From positions 26,640,908 through 26,704,907 of the forward strand of contig OY759219.1 in the NCBI GenBank assembly GCA_963662175.1: a stretch of 64,000 nucleotides of DNA, given 5' to 3'. Below are positions 31,790 to 42,699 of this stretch, piece after piece. This DNA is from Aradus depressus. Taxonomy: Eukaryota; Arthropoda; Insecta; Hemiptera; Aradidae. Both the position numbers and the translations under genes were made by a program. Position 1 is the first letter of the stretch. Each line of letters begins with the position of its first letter. The notes beneath the pieces are model-generated. The model was given only the letters and a program-made list of their open reading frames with translations. It did no database searches and was not told where the DNA came from.

Positions 31790-32530
31790 CTTTTTTTAAA
31801 TTTATTTTTGGTATCAGGAGATCATAAAGCATAAAAAGCGAATATCAGAATAATATAAGATAAAGGTTATTATGCAGCCCATGTTTTACTGTCGCTATGA
31901 TCTGGTCTCTCTTCAGCTGAAAGGGAGACTGAAGACTGAAGGCCAGGACTGCTCCCAGTCCACTTTTCCTTTCTTCACCGCCTCTCACTTAGATCCAGTA
32001 ATATCCTCCTTCTTTCACTAATTTTCCAATTAAGTGGCGTTGCCACAACTCTTACTTCCTATTTTAGCTCGTAGGCGATGAGTTATCTAATCTGTTTGTA
32101 ATATTCGATGTTGACTTTTTGTAAGGGTGAAATTTATGGTTCTTCAATATTTTATGAACAGAAATCCTAGAACCTTGAAAAATTTTCTGGAACAACTTCA
32201 ATAAATTTATTGAAGTTGCAGGACATCACTTCGAACATTTACTACAATAAAATTAATTGATATTGGTCTAACAAAAAATGTCTCATTTAACCTCCTTAAT
32301 TTTTTTCCAGGAATCTAAATATGCAAAAAAAAAAAGGTTGAAGGTCAAAAATTTTTTTTTTTTTTAATTCATAAAAAACGTTAAAAATTTTTATTTGTTT
32401 AAAAATTAGATTACAGCAAATAATGCCGTCAATTCTACTCTACATTTTTTGTCTCAAGGTTTTTTTGAGAAAATCATTATTTTTTGAGTTATTTACCTGG
32501 GTCAAGATAAAATGAACACCCTGTATATAT
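31790..32530. other. AT-rich stretch, possible transposon end at right
   Basis: The right edge, read on the minus strand, is ACAGGGTGTTCATTTTATCT, similar to ACAGGGTGT ends common in insect DNA transposons. The opposite end was not identified. Confidence 0.35.
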
Positions 32531-32537
32531 AAAATTC

Positions 32538-32892
32538 AGTATTTGTTAATTCGTGACTGAAGATGATAGCAATACTGAAAATATAAAGAAAAACGTATGT
32601 TTTTTTTTTAAATATTGTATATTTCACAAAATATATAAAATATATGGGAGTACTTTAGGTTTGGTTTGGTTTGGTTTTATGACTCATGCCCGGGCTTTAA
32701 CAACGAGGTCATATCGCCTACTACCAGAGCGCTCTTTCGTCACTCTGGTGGACATGAGCCCGACTCTACTGTGGGGGTCCTACATTTTGCCTACCCTAAA
32801 TTTTTATTCATCTAGGTTAGGGGTCTTTAACGAGTACCTGACATCGTACAGGCTCGGGACCATCGCTTAACGGAGTACTTTAGGTATTGCTA
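32538..32892. mobile_element. Family P arm split by a SINE
   Basis: AGTATTTGTTAATTCGTGAC, then a shortened body. The 14-bp GGAGTACTTTAGGT is duplicated around the SINE. The hammerhead core is mutated (GUGACUGAAGAUGAUAGC). Confidence 0.75.
32661..32871 (-). mobile_element. SINE-A copy, 5'-truncated, nested in family P
   Basis: Flanked by GGAGTACTTTAGGT at 32647-32660 and 32872-32885. The head is missing, as expected for incomplete reverse transcription. Confidence 0.93.
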
Positions 32893-33105
32893 GGGGGGAT
32901 CAAGAAGAGGAGCTTGACTCCTAATAACTGCCGATGTAATGAATGTATCGTATCAAAATTTATTATGATAATTTGAAAGCAACTAATGTAAGTCAAATAT
33001 TGAGTCTTAAAGCAAGCGTTCGACTCGTGTTGGAGGGAGAGCAAAAACTTATTTTATTAATTAATATTGGGGAAGTACATAACGGGTGATTCACTGACAA
33101 CTTTT
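32893..33105 (+). repeat. Family G copy, 3' half
   Basis: ATAACTGCCGATGTAATGAA to the tail ATTGGGGAAGTACATAACGG and CACTGACAACTTTTTTC. Confidence 0.75.
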
Positions 33106-33340
33106 TTCATTGTGTTAGCATTCAACTGAAGTACTGTTTACTCCTCCCACGCCAGGACATTCCTGAGGATCCTATCTGTTATCTTGATAAGTGCAGCCTA
33201 TAAATGCATTAAGCTATTTATTCACTTAGCTGCATCTCCCATCTTATAAGTTGTGACTATCTCCCAGATCAGCATTTGACCTTAATCAAACTTCGTGACT
33301 GGAATAGAAATGTCGATACAACTAACAAAAAAAATATTTT
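33106..33340. other. Unassigned stretch
   Basis: Nothing recognised. Confidence 0.3.
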
Positions 33341-33349
33341 ATATTTGAA

Positions 33350-33712
33350 TTAATCAATTAAGTTGTTGCTCGCTCTAAAAGCATCATTATTTGATTTAGA
33401 CAGGAGTTTCTGAATCCTCTATGAAATTTTGTTTCGATTCATTCATTACATTGGCAGTTATTGAGTATTTTTTGCTTAAGCCTTCACCTAATCCCACCCC
33501 CCTTCCCTTTGGTCAATACACATAAAATTTCGTGTATATACGTTCATTATATCGGGTGTAATCGTGTTCACAAACACACACAGACAGTCCCCCCCCCCCT
33601 TTTTTGGTTTTAGGATGTCGGAAAACGTGAAATTCCGGCGAAAACTCAAGTTCGAATTTCTGGTAAATTACATAACTTTCTCCATACTTCGTAGAGCTGG
33701 AGAAGTAAAAAA
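33350..33712 (-). repeat. Family G copy
   Basis: Modules CATTCATTACATTGGCAGTT and TAATCGTGTTCACAAACACA, then head TACTTCGTAGAGCTGGAGAA. Confidence 0.75.
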
Positions 33713-33714
33713 TC

Positions 33715-33790
33715 ACGTATTTTTGCAGAGATATTGTGAGATAGGTACTTAACATTTTTGCAGAGATATTGTGAAACGATAAAAAATAAT
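33715..33790 (+). mobile_element. Family P end fragment, duplicated
   Basis: TTTTGCAGAGATATTGTGA occurs twice in tandem, directly abutting a family G head, as at 46510-46580. Confidence 0.6.
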
Positions 33791-33865
33791 GACTATAAAA
33801 AATGACTATAAACGATAAAAAATAACTTATATTTATTATATATATATTATATTATATTACTTATA

Positions 33866-34075
33866 GGGAGCCATGGTGGCCGTGCGGGCTAGAGCGTAAG
33901 GCTTTGGTCGCATAGTCTCACCTTGGTTTGCGGGTTCGAATCCCGTCCGGGAGTGAGTTTTATTTTGTAGATAAAACTTCCTCCCGGGGCCATGGATGTC
34001 CTAAATAATTAGGTAAAACACCATTAATAAGAGTCATGGCTAATATGCATCGTACATAAGGCCAAAAAAAAAAAA
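33866..34075 (+). mobile_element. SINE-B copy, second tRNA-like family
   Basis: Head GGTGGCCGTGCGGGCTAGAG (A box) and GCGGGTTCGAATCCCGTCCG (B box), with a long middle as in Leu/Ser-type tRNAs. Body CCGGGGCCATGGATG, ending ATGCATCGTACATAAGGCC plus A run. Confidence 0.88.
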
Positions 34076-34076
34076 A

Positions 34077-34132
34077 ATATTATTTAAGTATTGTCTATTT
34101 CACAAAATATATGAGAGTACTTTCCGTATTCA
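34077..34132 (-). mobile_element. Family P fragment
   Basis: TTGTCTATTTCACAAAATAT then GAGAGTACTTTCCGTATT. Confidence 0.6.
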
Positions 34133-34369
34133 AAAATATACATTTTTCTTTATCTTTTCCTTATGCTAAGAGTCCTTTACTTTTCCAGGGACAATTTTGA
34201 ACAGCTGTTCTGAGAAAGAAACCTGGCTTCTATGAGAAATCTATCGTTCTCTAAGAACTACTTAACAAACTCATCAAAATCCCAGGCTTTCTCAAAGAGA
34301 AGAAATACCTTTAAATTGGCAATTGGGTCAACCTGAATGATGATATTCAACTCAGAAAAAGTCAACAAA

Positions 34370-34630
34370 CTTAAATGGGTCAAATAATGTTTTCATTTCT
34401 TCAACCAGGTTACCTTGGGATCTACTTAAGACAGCAGACAAACGTGGAAACCAAACGACAAGAATTAAATCGACTTTTTGAATCAAAATCAAAACTCTCT
34501 ACTTACTACAAAATTACTATAATCACATCCTTTCCCGTTCAAAATCCTTCGTCGAATTGTAATTACTCCCATCTTTGTCACTAATAAATGACTCCAATAT
34601 CCCAACCTTTCAGGGACTAATCCACAATCC
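34370..34630 (+). pseudogene. Jockey-clade LINE remnant
   Basis: GYLGIYLRQQTNVETKRQEL followed by NRLFESKSKLS fits the segment after the RT palm in Jockey elements. The rest is frameshifted. Confidence 0.55.
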
Positions 34631-34639
34631 ATCTTGTGA

Positions 34640-35211
34640 TGTATAAAAAAATACACACATTCAAATTATTAATATTATACAAATTAATTATATTTATTTA
34701 TATAAAGAAGCAACTAAATTATAGTGAAAATAATAAATAATATGAATACATTTTGTTAAAAAAAAAAAAAAAAAACATGAATAAAAAACAAAACACGACC
34801 ATCAGCTGTTTTTAATTAGTGTAGAAGGTCTGAGGTCTGAGTGGAGATGGAGTGAGAGTTTAGTCTTGCGGTGTGGAGAACTAAGTTGTAGTGAATTGAT
34901 TGTGATTAATTGTAGTTTTAATTGAAATAGATGCACAAAGGAGATACATTAATTTATTTATATGCCCGAAAATAACTTAAATTTGAAGAATGGCCAGTAT
35001 TTAGAAGGAAAAGAGACTAAAACATAAATTTAAAAATTAGCTTATAAAATTTCTTTTTGTAGATATTTTGATTTTTTTTAATCTCTTAGTTATTAATTTT
35101 ATTATGTAGTTCTAAGTAAATAAACCCAATTAGTTGTTCTCTAAATTCTATTCTATTCATTTTCCCTGTTGGCCCAGTAAGATGATTTAAAAACCTTTGG
35201 ATTAGATTTAA
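34640..35211 (+). repeat. Long non-coding repeat, copy 1 left part
   Basis: Matches 44245-45055 over several blocks (CATCAGCTGTTTTTAATTAG, TTTCCCTGTTGGCCCAGTAA). Interrupted at 35212 and continued at 35698-36000. No coding frame. Confidence 0.7.
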
Positions 35212-35267
35212 TTGTAGGAATATTGAGGGTCAGTCAAAGATGGAAAAAAAAACACTATTCAGATGCC

Positions 35268-35302
35268 AAAGTTTCGATATATTTTATATCATCATCAGGG
35301 CC
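35268..35302 (-). ncRNA. Hammerhead-like motif, left arm
   Basis: GGCC, CUGAUGA (35298-35292), extra U, stem II GAUAUA/UAUAUC with AAA loop, GAA. The next bases ACUU are not self-complementary, so stem III looks mutated. GGC after it can pair with the GCC end of GGCC. Confidence 0.4.
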
Positions 35303-35573
35303 TACAAACATGGGGGGGAATCAAGATTAGAATCAAAAATAAACAAAAAACAAATATAACAAGTTAAAAATTGAAACTGACTTACTATGAATAATTACTA
35401 AACATTAAAATTAAATATGATTACATTACTAAACATAAACATTAATAATGGAAATAGACAAATAGGTGGAACATAATAAAGAGTAAACATTAAAATGACA
35501 CTATGAATAAGCAGGGTTGGGGAGAAGGCTTGTTTTGATTCTAATCTTGATTTCCCCCCCATGTTTATAGGCA

Positions 35574-35607
35574 CTGATGATGATATAAAATATATCGAAA
35601 CGTTGGC
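35574..35607 (+). ncRNA. Hammerhead-like motif, right arm
   Basis: CUGAUGA (35574-35580), extra U, the same 6-bp stem II, GAA (35597-35599), self-complementary ACGU (35600-35603), U at the cleavage position, then GGC. Stem I is weak (first pair mismatched). Confidence 0.4.
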
Positions 35608-35697
35608 ATCTGAATAGTGTTTTTTTTTCATCTTTCACTGACCCTCAATATTCCTACAATTAGAATCTACAGTCGCTAATCAACATATACATTGAAG

Positions 35698-36005
35698 TTA
35701 GATTTAATATTTTTGCAAAATTTAGAAATCCAAATGAAAAGTTTGTTAATTGAAATTTTTTAAAATTATGTGCACTTTCTTCAAAATTGCATCATCTTGA
35801 ACTTTTGATATATTTTTTAGGGCCCTTTTTAGAAACTACTGTAGAAATCAAAATTTAGTAAAAGACTAGGTAGTTATAAAATTTCTACAGGAAAGGTGGT
35901 GATTTATTGTTTATTTAATTATTATTATTTCATTTGCTTAATTTTATTAATTCAATTATTAATTATTATTTATATTTTTTATTTAACAACTTAATTTTTT
36001 TTACC
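35698..36005 (+). repeat. Long non-coding repeat, copy 1 right part
   Basis: TATTTTTGCAAAATTTAGAA to TTATTAATTCAATTATTAAT, matching 44795-45055. Confidence 0.65.
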
Positions 36006-36009
36006 ACTA

Positions 36010-36290
36010 TTTATTAATTTTCCACGAAATCGGTCGAAAGGAAGGGGGGACTAAAGAAGAGGGGCTTAAATACCATAATAACCGCCAATGTAATGAATCT
36101 ATTGACGCAGAATTTAGTATGAGGATTCAGAAACCATTATTTAAGTCAAATATTGATTTTTAGTTCATACGGTGATGGAGAATTGTCTAGAGAAGTACAC
36201 AGATGATACACCCACGAAGTTCTGGAGGTCCAAAAACATGAAATTTCGTGAAATCTCAGCATTGAATTTCTGCCATTTTATTTTGTCTGA
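36010..36290 (+). repeat. Family G copy
   Basis: GAAATCGGTCGAAAGGAAGG, module CGCCAATGTAATGAATCTAT, degenerate tail. Confidence 0.7.
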
Positions 36291-36299
36291 GAGGTCACA

Positions 36300-36640
36300 A
36301 AATCAAAAACTGCCCTCTAGAGAGAACAGCGGTGCCTGTGCTAGATAGATGTTAGATACACATTAAACGGGTAGGAACATTGGATGCTTAGGTCCCTAGG
36401 TGTACCATATATTTAGAGTCTAAAGTATCCATCTACTTTTGCCTGCACCTAATACATTTTCGCTCACTCCCTCTTGTTGACCTATCTCATGGTGCTAAAT
36501 ACATGACAGCTGAGCTCACCCAAACAAGTCGCGTTCCCTGTTTAACTTGTAAATCTTTTCAAGGATCTTCTTGGTAAATATTGGAACATAGTTAACTCAA
36601 AGAATTTTTTTTTTGTATTTAACATATTTTTAAAAATTGT
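36300..36640. other. Unassigned stretch
   Basis: No feature supported. Confidence 0.35.
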
Positions 36641-36670
36641 CAATGAAGGTTATTATTACAAAATTTATAA

Positions 36671-36820
36671 TTTTTCATACTCTCTGGGGCTTTACATACA
36701 TTTTTCATACTCTCTGGGGCTTTACATACATTTTTCATACTCTCTGGGGCTTTACATACATTTTTCATACTCTCTGGGGCTTTACATACATTTTTCATAC
36801 TCTCTGGGGCTTTACATACA
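36671..36820. repeat. 30-bp tandem repeat, five perfect units
   Basis: TTTTTCATACTCTCTGGGGC plus TTTACATACA, repeated without a mismatch, so very recent. Because 30 is divisible by 3 it yields an apparent repetitive peptide, not a gene. Confidence 0.97.
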
Positions 36821-36981
36821 TTTTTTTTTTTTGTTATGTAAAATAGTAAAATGTAAAAATAAATAGAAACAGAGAACTTGCTTAATTGTCAAATTCTAAA
36901 AAAATATATACATTAAGTGTACCGGTTTCGGCTTACGACATTGTCAACACAATGTTCAAAAGTGACATTAAAGTTTGCTAG

Positions 36982-37190
36982 TTTGGAGGTCATGGTGGCC
37001 GTGCGGGCTAGAGCGTAGGGCTTTGGTCGCATGGTCTCACCATGGGTTGCGGGTTCGAATCCCGTCCGGGAATGAGTTTTATTTCGTAGATGTATGTCCC
37101 GGGGCCATGTGTGTCGTAAATATAACGTAAATATAATATGCATCGTATATAAGGCCAAAAAAATAAAAATAAATTAAATTACAAAAAATA
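36982..37190 (+). mobile_element. SINE-B copy with 8-bp TSD
   Basis: TTTGCTAG at 36974-36981 and 37191-37198. Intact A and B boxes (GGTTCGAATCC). Ends AAGGCCAAAAAAATAAA. Confidence 0.9.
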
Positions 37191-37310
37191 TTTGCTAGGT
37201 TACCTGAGATTACCTAAGGCTGTGATACTGTCACCTAGAGAAATACCTTCCAAGGGATGTGGGTCCTATCTTAACATAACATTTACAAATATTTGAGTTG
37301 TCAATACTGT

Positions 37311-37382
37311 AATAAATAAAAATAAAAATAAAAATAAAAATAAAAATAAAAATAAAAATAAAAATAAAAATAAAAATACAAA
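37311..37382. repeat. (AAAAAT)n microsatellite
   Basis: About eleven hexamer units. Confidence 0.95.
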
Positions 37383-37529
37383 AATAAAGAAAATTTAATA
37401 GTAAGGAATATACTTAATAAAAAATAATAATGGGTAAGTACAAGAAGAAACTAGTAATACAAATAAATTTTTTTTTACCATCCTTATTTCTAATATATGT
37501 ATTCTACTATAAAACCCTATTTATGCCGT

Positions 37530-37785
37530 AGGTTTTCCGTAAAAAAGTCGGGGTAAAATCATTTTTCATTTTCTTTTCGATGCTGCCGTAGCTCTTGTAT
37601 TTGCTCGGCACTAGACTTTTTAGGTTTTTTAAATTCTTTTGATGCGAGCTTTCCTATGATTTGCGTTTTCTATAATTCCGCGCGTATTTACGATTTATAT
37701 GACACGACATCTTTAATTTTTTTTCAATTTTCAATTTAATACCGATTTTTACATATATTTCGCGAATATTTTTATTGTTTCCCAT
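37530..37785 (-). pseudogene. Dispersed short ORF family, copy 2
   Basis: Close nucleotide match to 29862-30110 (CTGCCGTAGCTCTTGTATTT), with an early stop and a frameshift on the minus strand. Confidence 0.45.
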
Positions 37786-37789
37786 AAGG

Positions 37790-38000
37790 AGAACACTTAT
37801 TGACTTTAGACAAAGGGAAGGTGTGGATCAGAGGGCAACTCAACTCGAAAACCCCAAATTATTGTCGATCTAATGAATGTATCGATACAAAATATAGTAT
37901 TCAGAAACCCCTGCGTAAATCAAATGTTGATTTTTAGCCAAAATTGTCGATTGGTTTAAGATGGAGAGTGAAAATTGATGAGAACTTTATCTTAACATTT
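37790..38000 (+). repeat. Family G copy, partial
   Basis: GATCTAATGAATGTATCGAT then TGATTTTTAGCCAAAATTGT. No tail. Confidence 0.65.
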
Positions 38001-38400
38001 CATTGTATGACCTCCTTCGACCTTTTGTAAAAACAATCAAATAATTGAACAAGAAAAAAAAATATATTTTTTCACTTTTATGTACACAAAATTATATTGA
38101 CTTTCTGTTTCGTAAAAAATGTAAATTATGTTTAAACAAGAAAGAAAAAAATGTTTAAAATGACTGACATGACAATAACAGGTTAGTGTCAATGGCATTA
38201 GTCTAAATTTCAGTGGCACTTATAATTTTTTTTTTTCTCACTTCCAATTTCTTGTTATGAAGATTTTATTTTTTATTTTTTTAATATTTACTCAGAAATC
38301 TTATCAGTTGAATTGTATAATCAAAACAACAAAAGAAAAAGTTGATAAATTAAGAACCACTTTCGCAGACAATTTAAGATATAAGATAATACATGTTCTG
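38001..38400. other. AT-rich unassigned stretch
   Basis: No motif or repeat recognised. Confidence 0.35.
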
Positions 38401-38436
38401 ATAAGCTATTATTAGAGTGGGTGGCAAGTGTTTTTA

Positions 38437-38670
38437 TTACTGCATGGCTATGAATAACAAAAAAATTGCTAGTTGCCTGCATATTTTAGTAGTTTAATTT
38501 ATAGTATATTTATTGCATGGCTAGAAATAAATTAAAATTAGAAAGTTGTGTTAATTGTCTGTTTATTTTAGTAGTTTAATTTGTTGTATATTTATTGCAT
38601 GGCAAAGAATCAGATGATAATGGTAGTTGTGTTAGTTAGCTGTATATTTTAGTAGTTTAATTTGCATCTA
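38437..38670. repeat. 73-82-bp tandem repeat, three diverged units
   Basis: TGCATGG at 38441, 38514 and 38596, each followed by ATTTTAGTAGTTTAATTT. Confidence 0.75.
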
Positions 38671-38830
38671 GTATAATTTTTGTCTTTAGTATCATTGTGG
38701 AAAACGGTTTAAGTCGGTAATTTGAGTATTCCAAAGGCAACCAAACAATTGATTTTGATTTTTGAAAGGTAGGCTAAAGTATTACTTTACGATGACAAAG
38801 TTCGTTAGGTGAGTCTATAACAAAAATTTG

Positions 38831-39256
38831 CATCTAAGGCAGTACTACTCCCGAACCTCATTCTGAGTCTAGGACGGTAAGATGACAATTGCGCTCCAAG
38901 GCAGTTCTACTTTCGAACCTTATTCTAAGTCTAAAAGGTAAACATGTCAATTGCGCTCCAAGGCAGTTCTACTTTCGAACCTTATTCTAAGTCTAAAAGG
39001 TAAACATGTCAATTGCGCTCCAAGGCAGTTCTACTTTCGAACCTCATTCTAAGTCGAGAAGGTAAACATGACAATTGCGTTCTAAGGCAGTTCTACTTTC
39101 GAACCTCATTCTAAGTCTAGAAGATAAACATGACGCGATCCAAGGCAGTTCTACTTCCGAACCTCATTCTAAGTCTAGAAGATATAAACATGACGCGTTC
39201 CAAGGCAGTTCTACTTTCGAACCTCATTCTAAGTCTAAAAGATAAACATGACGCGT
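38831..39256. repeat. ~62-bp tandem repeat, seven units
   Basis: AAGGCAGTTCTACTTTCGAA starts at 38836 (variant), 38898, 38960, 39022, 39084, 39142 and 39202. Units have little internal symmetry and no spacer-repeat structure. Confidence 0.92.
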
Positions 39257-39370
39257 TAGACTCAAGTAGTTATAAATCTAATTTATATGATATCCTTAAT
39301 GTATAAATTCTTTTGCCATATCCTATTACCATGTAATTGGTTTAACGGAAATAATTTTTTTATTATTATT
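39255..39370 (-). repeat. Dispersed repeat, LINE-tail-like, copy 1
   Basis: Inverted match to 61439-61548 (minus strand ATTTATTTCCGTTAAACCAA). The AATAATA end suggests a LINE 3' end. Confidence 0.65.
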
Positions 39371-39900
39371 GACAATTCTCTTCTCAATCACTTTCCTCTG
39401 TATAGAACAGAGTCATAAGGATCATGACTAGCTTCTACACAGAAAATACGCCATTTACTAAAGTCCACTCCACAAAGTTAATTTGAACCAATCTCAGGAT
39501 TAGTTGTAAACATATCGTAATTCATAAATCACTTAGGTAAACTTCTGCCCGCAATGTGTGATGTTGACACAGTTAGACGGTCAACTATTGCATCTCTGTC
39601 AACCAGAGATCGTTACATATGTCGTCTACTGAACTAATGAAACTGAGCAGTCTTCCAGACGTATTCCCATGTGTCTCCACACTTCTTCATTGACATGACT
39701 AACATGCGACAAGTGTATGGTGAACCCCTAGTCACCATATGTTTTCCCAGACCTCTTTTGAACTATTTTTTTTCTTTTGTCTAATGCGATAAAAGAAAGA
39801 TGGCGGAGACATACGACTGACGTTGCCTCAACAGCATGTGGCATCATTTGGTGTCTTCTTCTAAATCAAAACAAAATTATCTGTGTATATTTGAATGTTT
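39371..39900. other. Unassigned, apparently low-copy stretch
   Basis: Nothing recognised. Confidence 0.35.
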
Positions 39901-39909
39901 ATTTTTTTT

Positions 39910-40260
39910 CACTACCCCAGCTAAACGAAGTATAGGAGAAGTTATAAAATCGGTCAGAAAATTGATGCTGTGTTTTCAAAAGAATTTTATGTTTTACAAC
40001 ACCTGATTCCAAAAAATGGAAAAACAAATTTTCTTCCTGACCTATGAACATGATAACTCCCGATGGAAAGAATATATCGACACAAAATTTGATATATAAA
40101 TTCAAAACCCCATAAGGTCAACACCTTTCAATGTTCACCTTAATCGGTTTAAGGGCAGGGGGTGGGGGCTCAACTAAAAAACCACAATAACTACCCTTGT
40201 AATGAAGGCATCGATATGAAATTTTATATATGAATTCAAAACCCCATAAGGAGGGCACAA
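39910..40260 (+). repeat. Family G copy
   Basis: Head CCCCAGCTAAACGAAGTATA, GATAACTCCCGATGG, two modules, truncated at AACCCCATAAGGAGGGCAC. Confidence 0.75.
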
Positions 40261-40423
40261 AAAATCCATCGTTAACTTGTGTTGCAGTAACTTGTTGCAA
40301 CGGTCCTTCTCTCAGATTTTGTGTTTTTTTACCTTTACAGGCTCTTATTGACTTTTCACTATTTTCCGAAGTCGGATTTTATTTATATTTAATTAGTTAT
40401 GAATTGTTAAGAGGGAAAATATT

Positions 40424-41103
40424 ACGACCTCAAAGTTCCTTTTGTCCAAGACCTCATCAAATCCCGTTTTTCCAAGTTCCACACCAACCTCTCCTTCCAC
40501 AATAATCCTCTTGCCAAATCCTTAACATCACAATCTCATCCGCATAATCCTCCAAGAAGGCTGAGGCGGCGTTGGCCTTCTTTTTTCTTCTTCACACGCC
40601 ATTTTTAAGGGAGTGCTGGTGATGACCGGATTCTCCCCTCATGCCTCTCTGTCCTTTCGACGCCCCGCCTCCTGATCTTCCTCCACTGCTGGACAGTGGA
40701 TGGTTGGGCAGTGTGGTGGGAGGGTCAACGCTGGTCTCCCGCCGCCTCCTCCCCTCTCCTCTAGTTGGAGAGTGGTATATGGCAGTGTGCGGGAGTCCTA
40801 CTGGTGCTGTCCTCGTCCAGTTTCTTATATTTTTTTAAATTATTTTATTTAGTTATTTTTAGTTTATTTTATTTTTATTTTTATTTTATTTTATCTCTTT
40901 CATTTTATTATGTATTCTGTTTATTATTTTTGTATATGTTTGCTATTTTCTATTATTCATTTCTTTCTTTTTTTTCCTTCTTATTATGTTTTAAATATTT
41001 TGTATTAGTTATTATTGTATAATGTCATCTTAGTCATCACTTCTGCTTATTGTTATTGTTTATACAGATTGTAGAAAAAATAAATGAAAAATTAAAAAAA
41101 AAT
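40424..41103 (+). pseudogene. Jockey-clade LINE 3' end with poly(A)
   Basis: The coding end DLKVPFVQDLIKSRFSKFHT ... PPRRLRRRWP is followed by a GC-richer 3' untranslated region (CTCCACTGCTGGACAGTGG), an AT-rich stretch and an A-rich end near 41075-41103. Confidence 0.75.
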
Positions 41104-41172
41104 TACCATTAAATTTTCAAAAATGAACAGCACAGGCAAAGTCAAGTTTAAGTTTTATATCCCTGCAGCTTA

Positions 41173-41511
41173 GAGGGCGCCGGTAGCTCAGTGGTATGCG
41201 TGCTTGTCTTCTAAGCTCAAGAGCGTGGTTTCGAAACCCGACCGAGGCCCTTAGTTTATTTTATCTGGGAGGTAAAATAATCTTAAGCTCGCCGTCCTTC
41301 GGATGGGACGTTAAGCGATGGTCCCGAGCCTGTACGATGTCAGATACTCGTTAAAGACCCCTACCCTAGGTGAATAAAAATTTAGGGTAGGCAACATTTA
41401 GGACTCCCACAGTCGGACTCATGTCCACCAGAGTGACGAAAGAGCGCTCTGGTAGTAGGCGATAAGACCTCATAGTTAAAGCCCGGACATGAGTCATTAA
41501 ACCTAACCTCT
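41173..41511 (+). mobile_element. SINE-A full-length copy with 10-bp TSD
   Basis: CTGCAGCTTA at 41163-41172 and 41512-41521. 339 bp, tail AAACCTAACCT. Confidence 0.95.
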
Positions 41512-41539
41512 CTGCAGCTTATTCTTTGAGTAATATTAT

Positions 41540-41920
41540 TTATTATTCTTAGTGCTTTCTTTTGAAGTCAAAGATATTAATACTCGAGCAACAAGCTCCA
41601 CAATGAATTAAACCATAATTGATAATACAATGGAAATATGCATAATAAAATGTAAATAATGTTTCATTTGGTAGGATCTTTTTAAGATAACGAAGTAATA
41701 AGCAAACGGAACTCAGTTTCTTACCGATAACTGTATGTTCAGCCCATGTTAGTTTCGTATCAATATGTAAACCTAGGAATTTTATATTATCTTTAAATGA
41801 TACGGAAAGAGTATCAACAGTTTACATTCGTTTTTCGTATATTTTAGTTGCAGTTTTGAAGTTTAAAATAGTTGTTTTAGACGAATTTAACATTATAAGT
41901 GTGTATTTTTAGTAGTTATA
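41540..41920 (-). pseudogene. LINE reverse-transcriptase C-terminal remnant
   Basis: Minus strand: KFLGLHIDTKLTWAEH, KKLSSVCLLLRYLKKILP, LFTFYYAYFHCIINYGLIHC. This pattern is typical of the post-palm region of Jockey/CR1-type RTs. Stops lie upstream and after FKRKH. Confidence 0.75.
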
Positions 41921-42560
41921 GTGTCTATTTCAGAGTTGGGTGCAATGAAATCCTTCAAAGTGCAAGGTAATCTCGTTTTAGGGAACTTCTTTATATTGAA
42001 GGTGTAAGAGATTCAAATAAGTGAAGAAGTATCACGTTGAATTTAATTTTTTATGGTCGAAAGTCATTAAGCATTAGTAATGTACACTAGTCGATAGTAC
42101 TATCGATAGTGTCATCAATGAAGTCACTAAGGATCACAAAGTGAACTAAAGTCACTGTGTTTCATGTAACTTCATGCGGAAACCAAAACATGCATCTCTC
42201 TGCAAAATCTTTAGTTACCCACCCATTCGAAGACAGTTAGTCTGACAACTCAAAAGGGGATGATTTCCAAGGTTGGTTTATCATGGAAACGTTTGATAAT
42301 CTCATATCAGGCGATACACTTGAGCCAATATTTACAAATATTTACAAGTATTTACTCACATTATTTACTTTTAACATTGCAATTCAATATCTTTATTAAG
42401 GTCATTTTCAGTGACTAATCTAAATGACTGATGAGCATTTTATTAAATAGTTAATACTTGTAAAAACAAGACAAAATATAGTACATTAATATTAGCGAAA
42501 ATAAGTGGCGAATATATCATGAGACTAAGTCCTCAGTCCCAGAAGTCAATGGGGCCCAGC
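41921..42560. other. Unassigned stretch
   Basis: Possibly the upstream part of the LINE, but no readable motif. Confidence 0.3.
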
Positions 42561-42569
42561 TTACGAAGT

Positions 42570-42675
42570 TAGGGGTCTTTAAAGAGTATCTGTCATCGTA
42601 CAGGCTAGAGAACATCCCTTAAAGTCCAATCCGAAGGACGGCGTGCACAAGATTTTTTCACTTCCCATATAAACC
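42570..42675 (-). mobile_element. SINE-A fragment
   Basis: GGGGTCTTTAAAGAGTATCT to ATCCGAAGGACGGCGTGC. Confidence 0.75.
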
Positions 42676-42699
42676 AGTTTTGGACCAAATTAGGAAAAG

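Larger units (their letters stand above)
35212..35697. mobile_element. 486-bp fold-back insertion with 10-bp TSD and two hammerhead-like cores
   Basis: TTAGATTTAA flanks it (35202-35211 and 35698-35707). Arms of ~130 bp (GTAGGAATATTGAGGGTCAG) are inverted, and each carries a CUGAUGA...GAA motif. About 37 bp at the right are outside the arm. Comparison with 44770-44800 confirms this is an insertion. Confidence 0.8.

Noticed and set aside
36637..36846. A frame with a repeated FHTLWGFTYI peptide
   Set aside because: Produced by a perfect 30-bp tandem repeat in AT-rich DNA; no start context or homology supports a protein.
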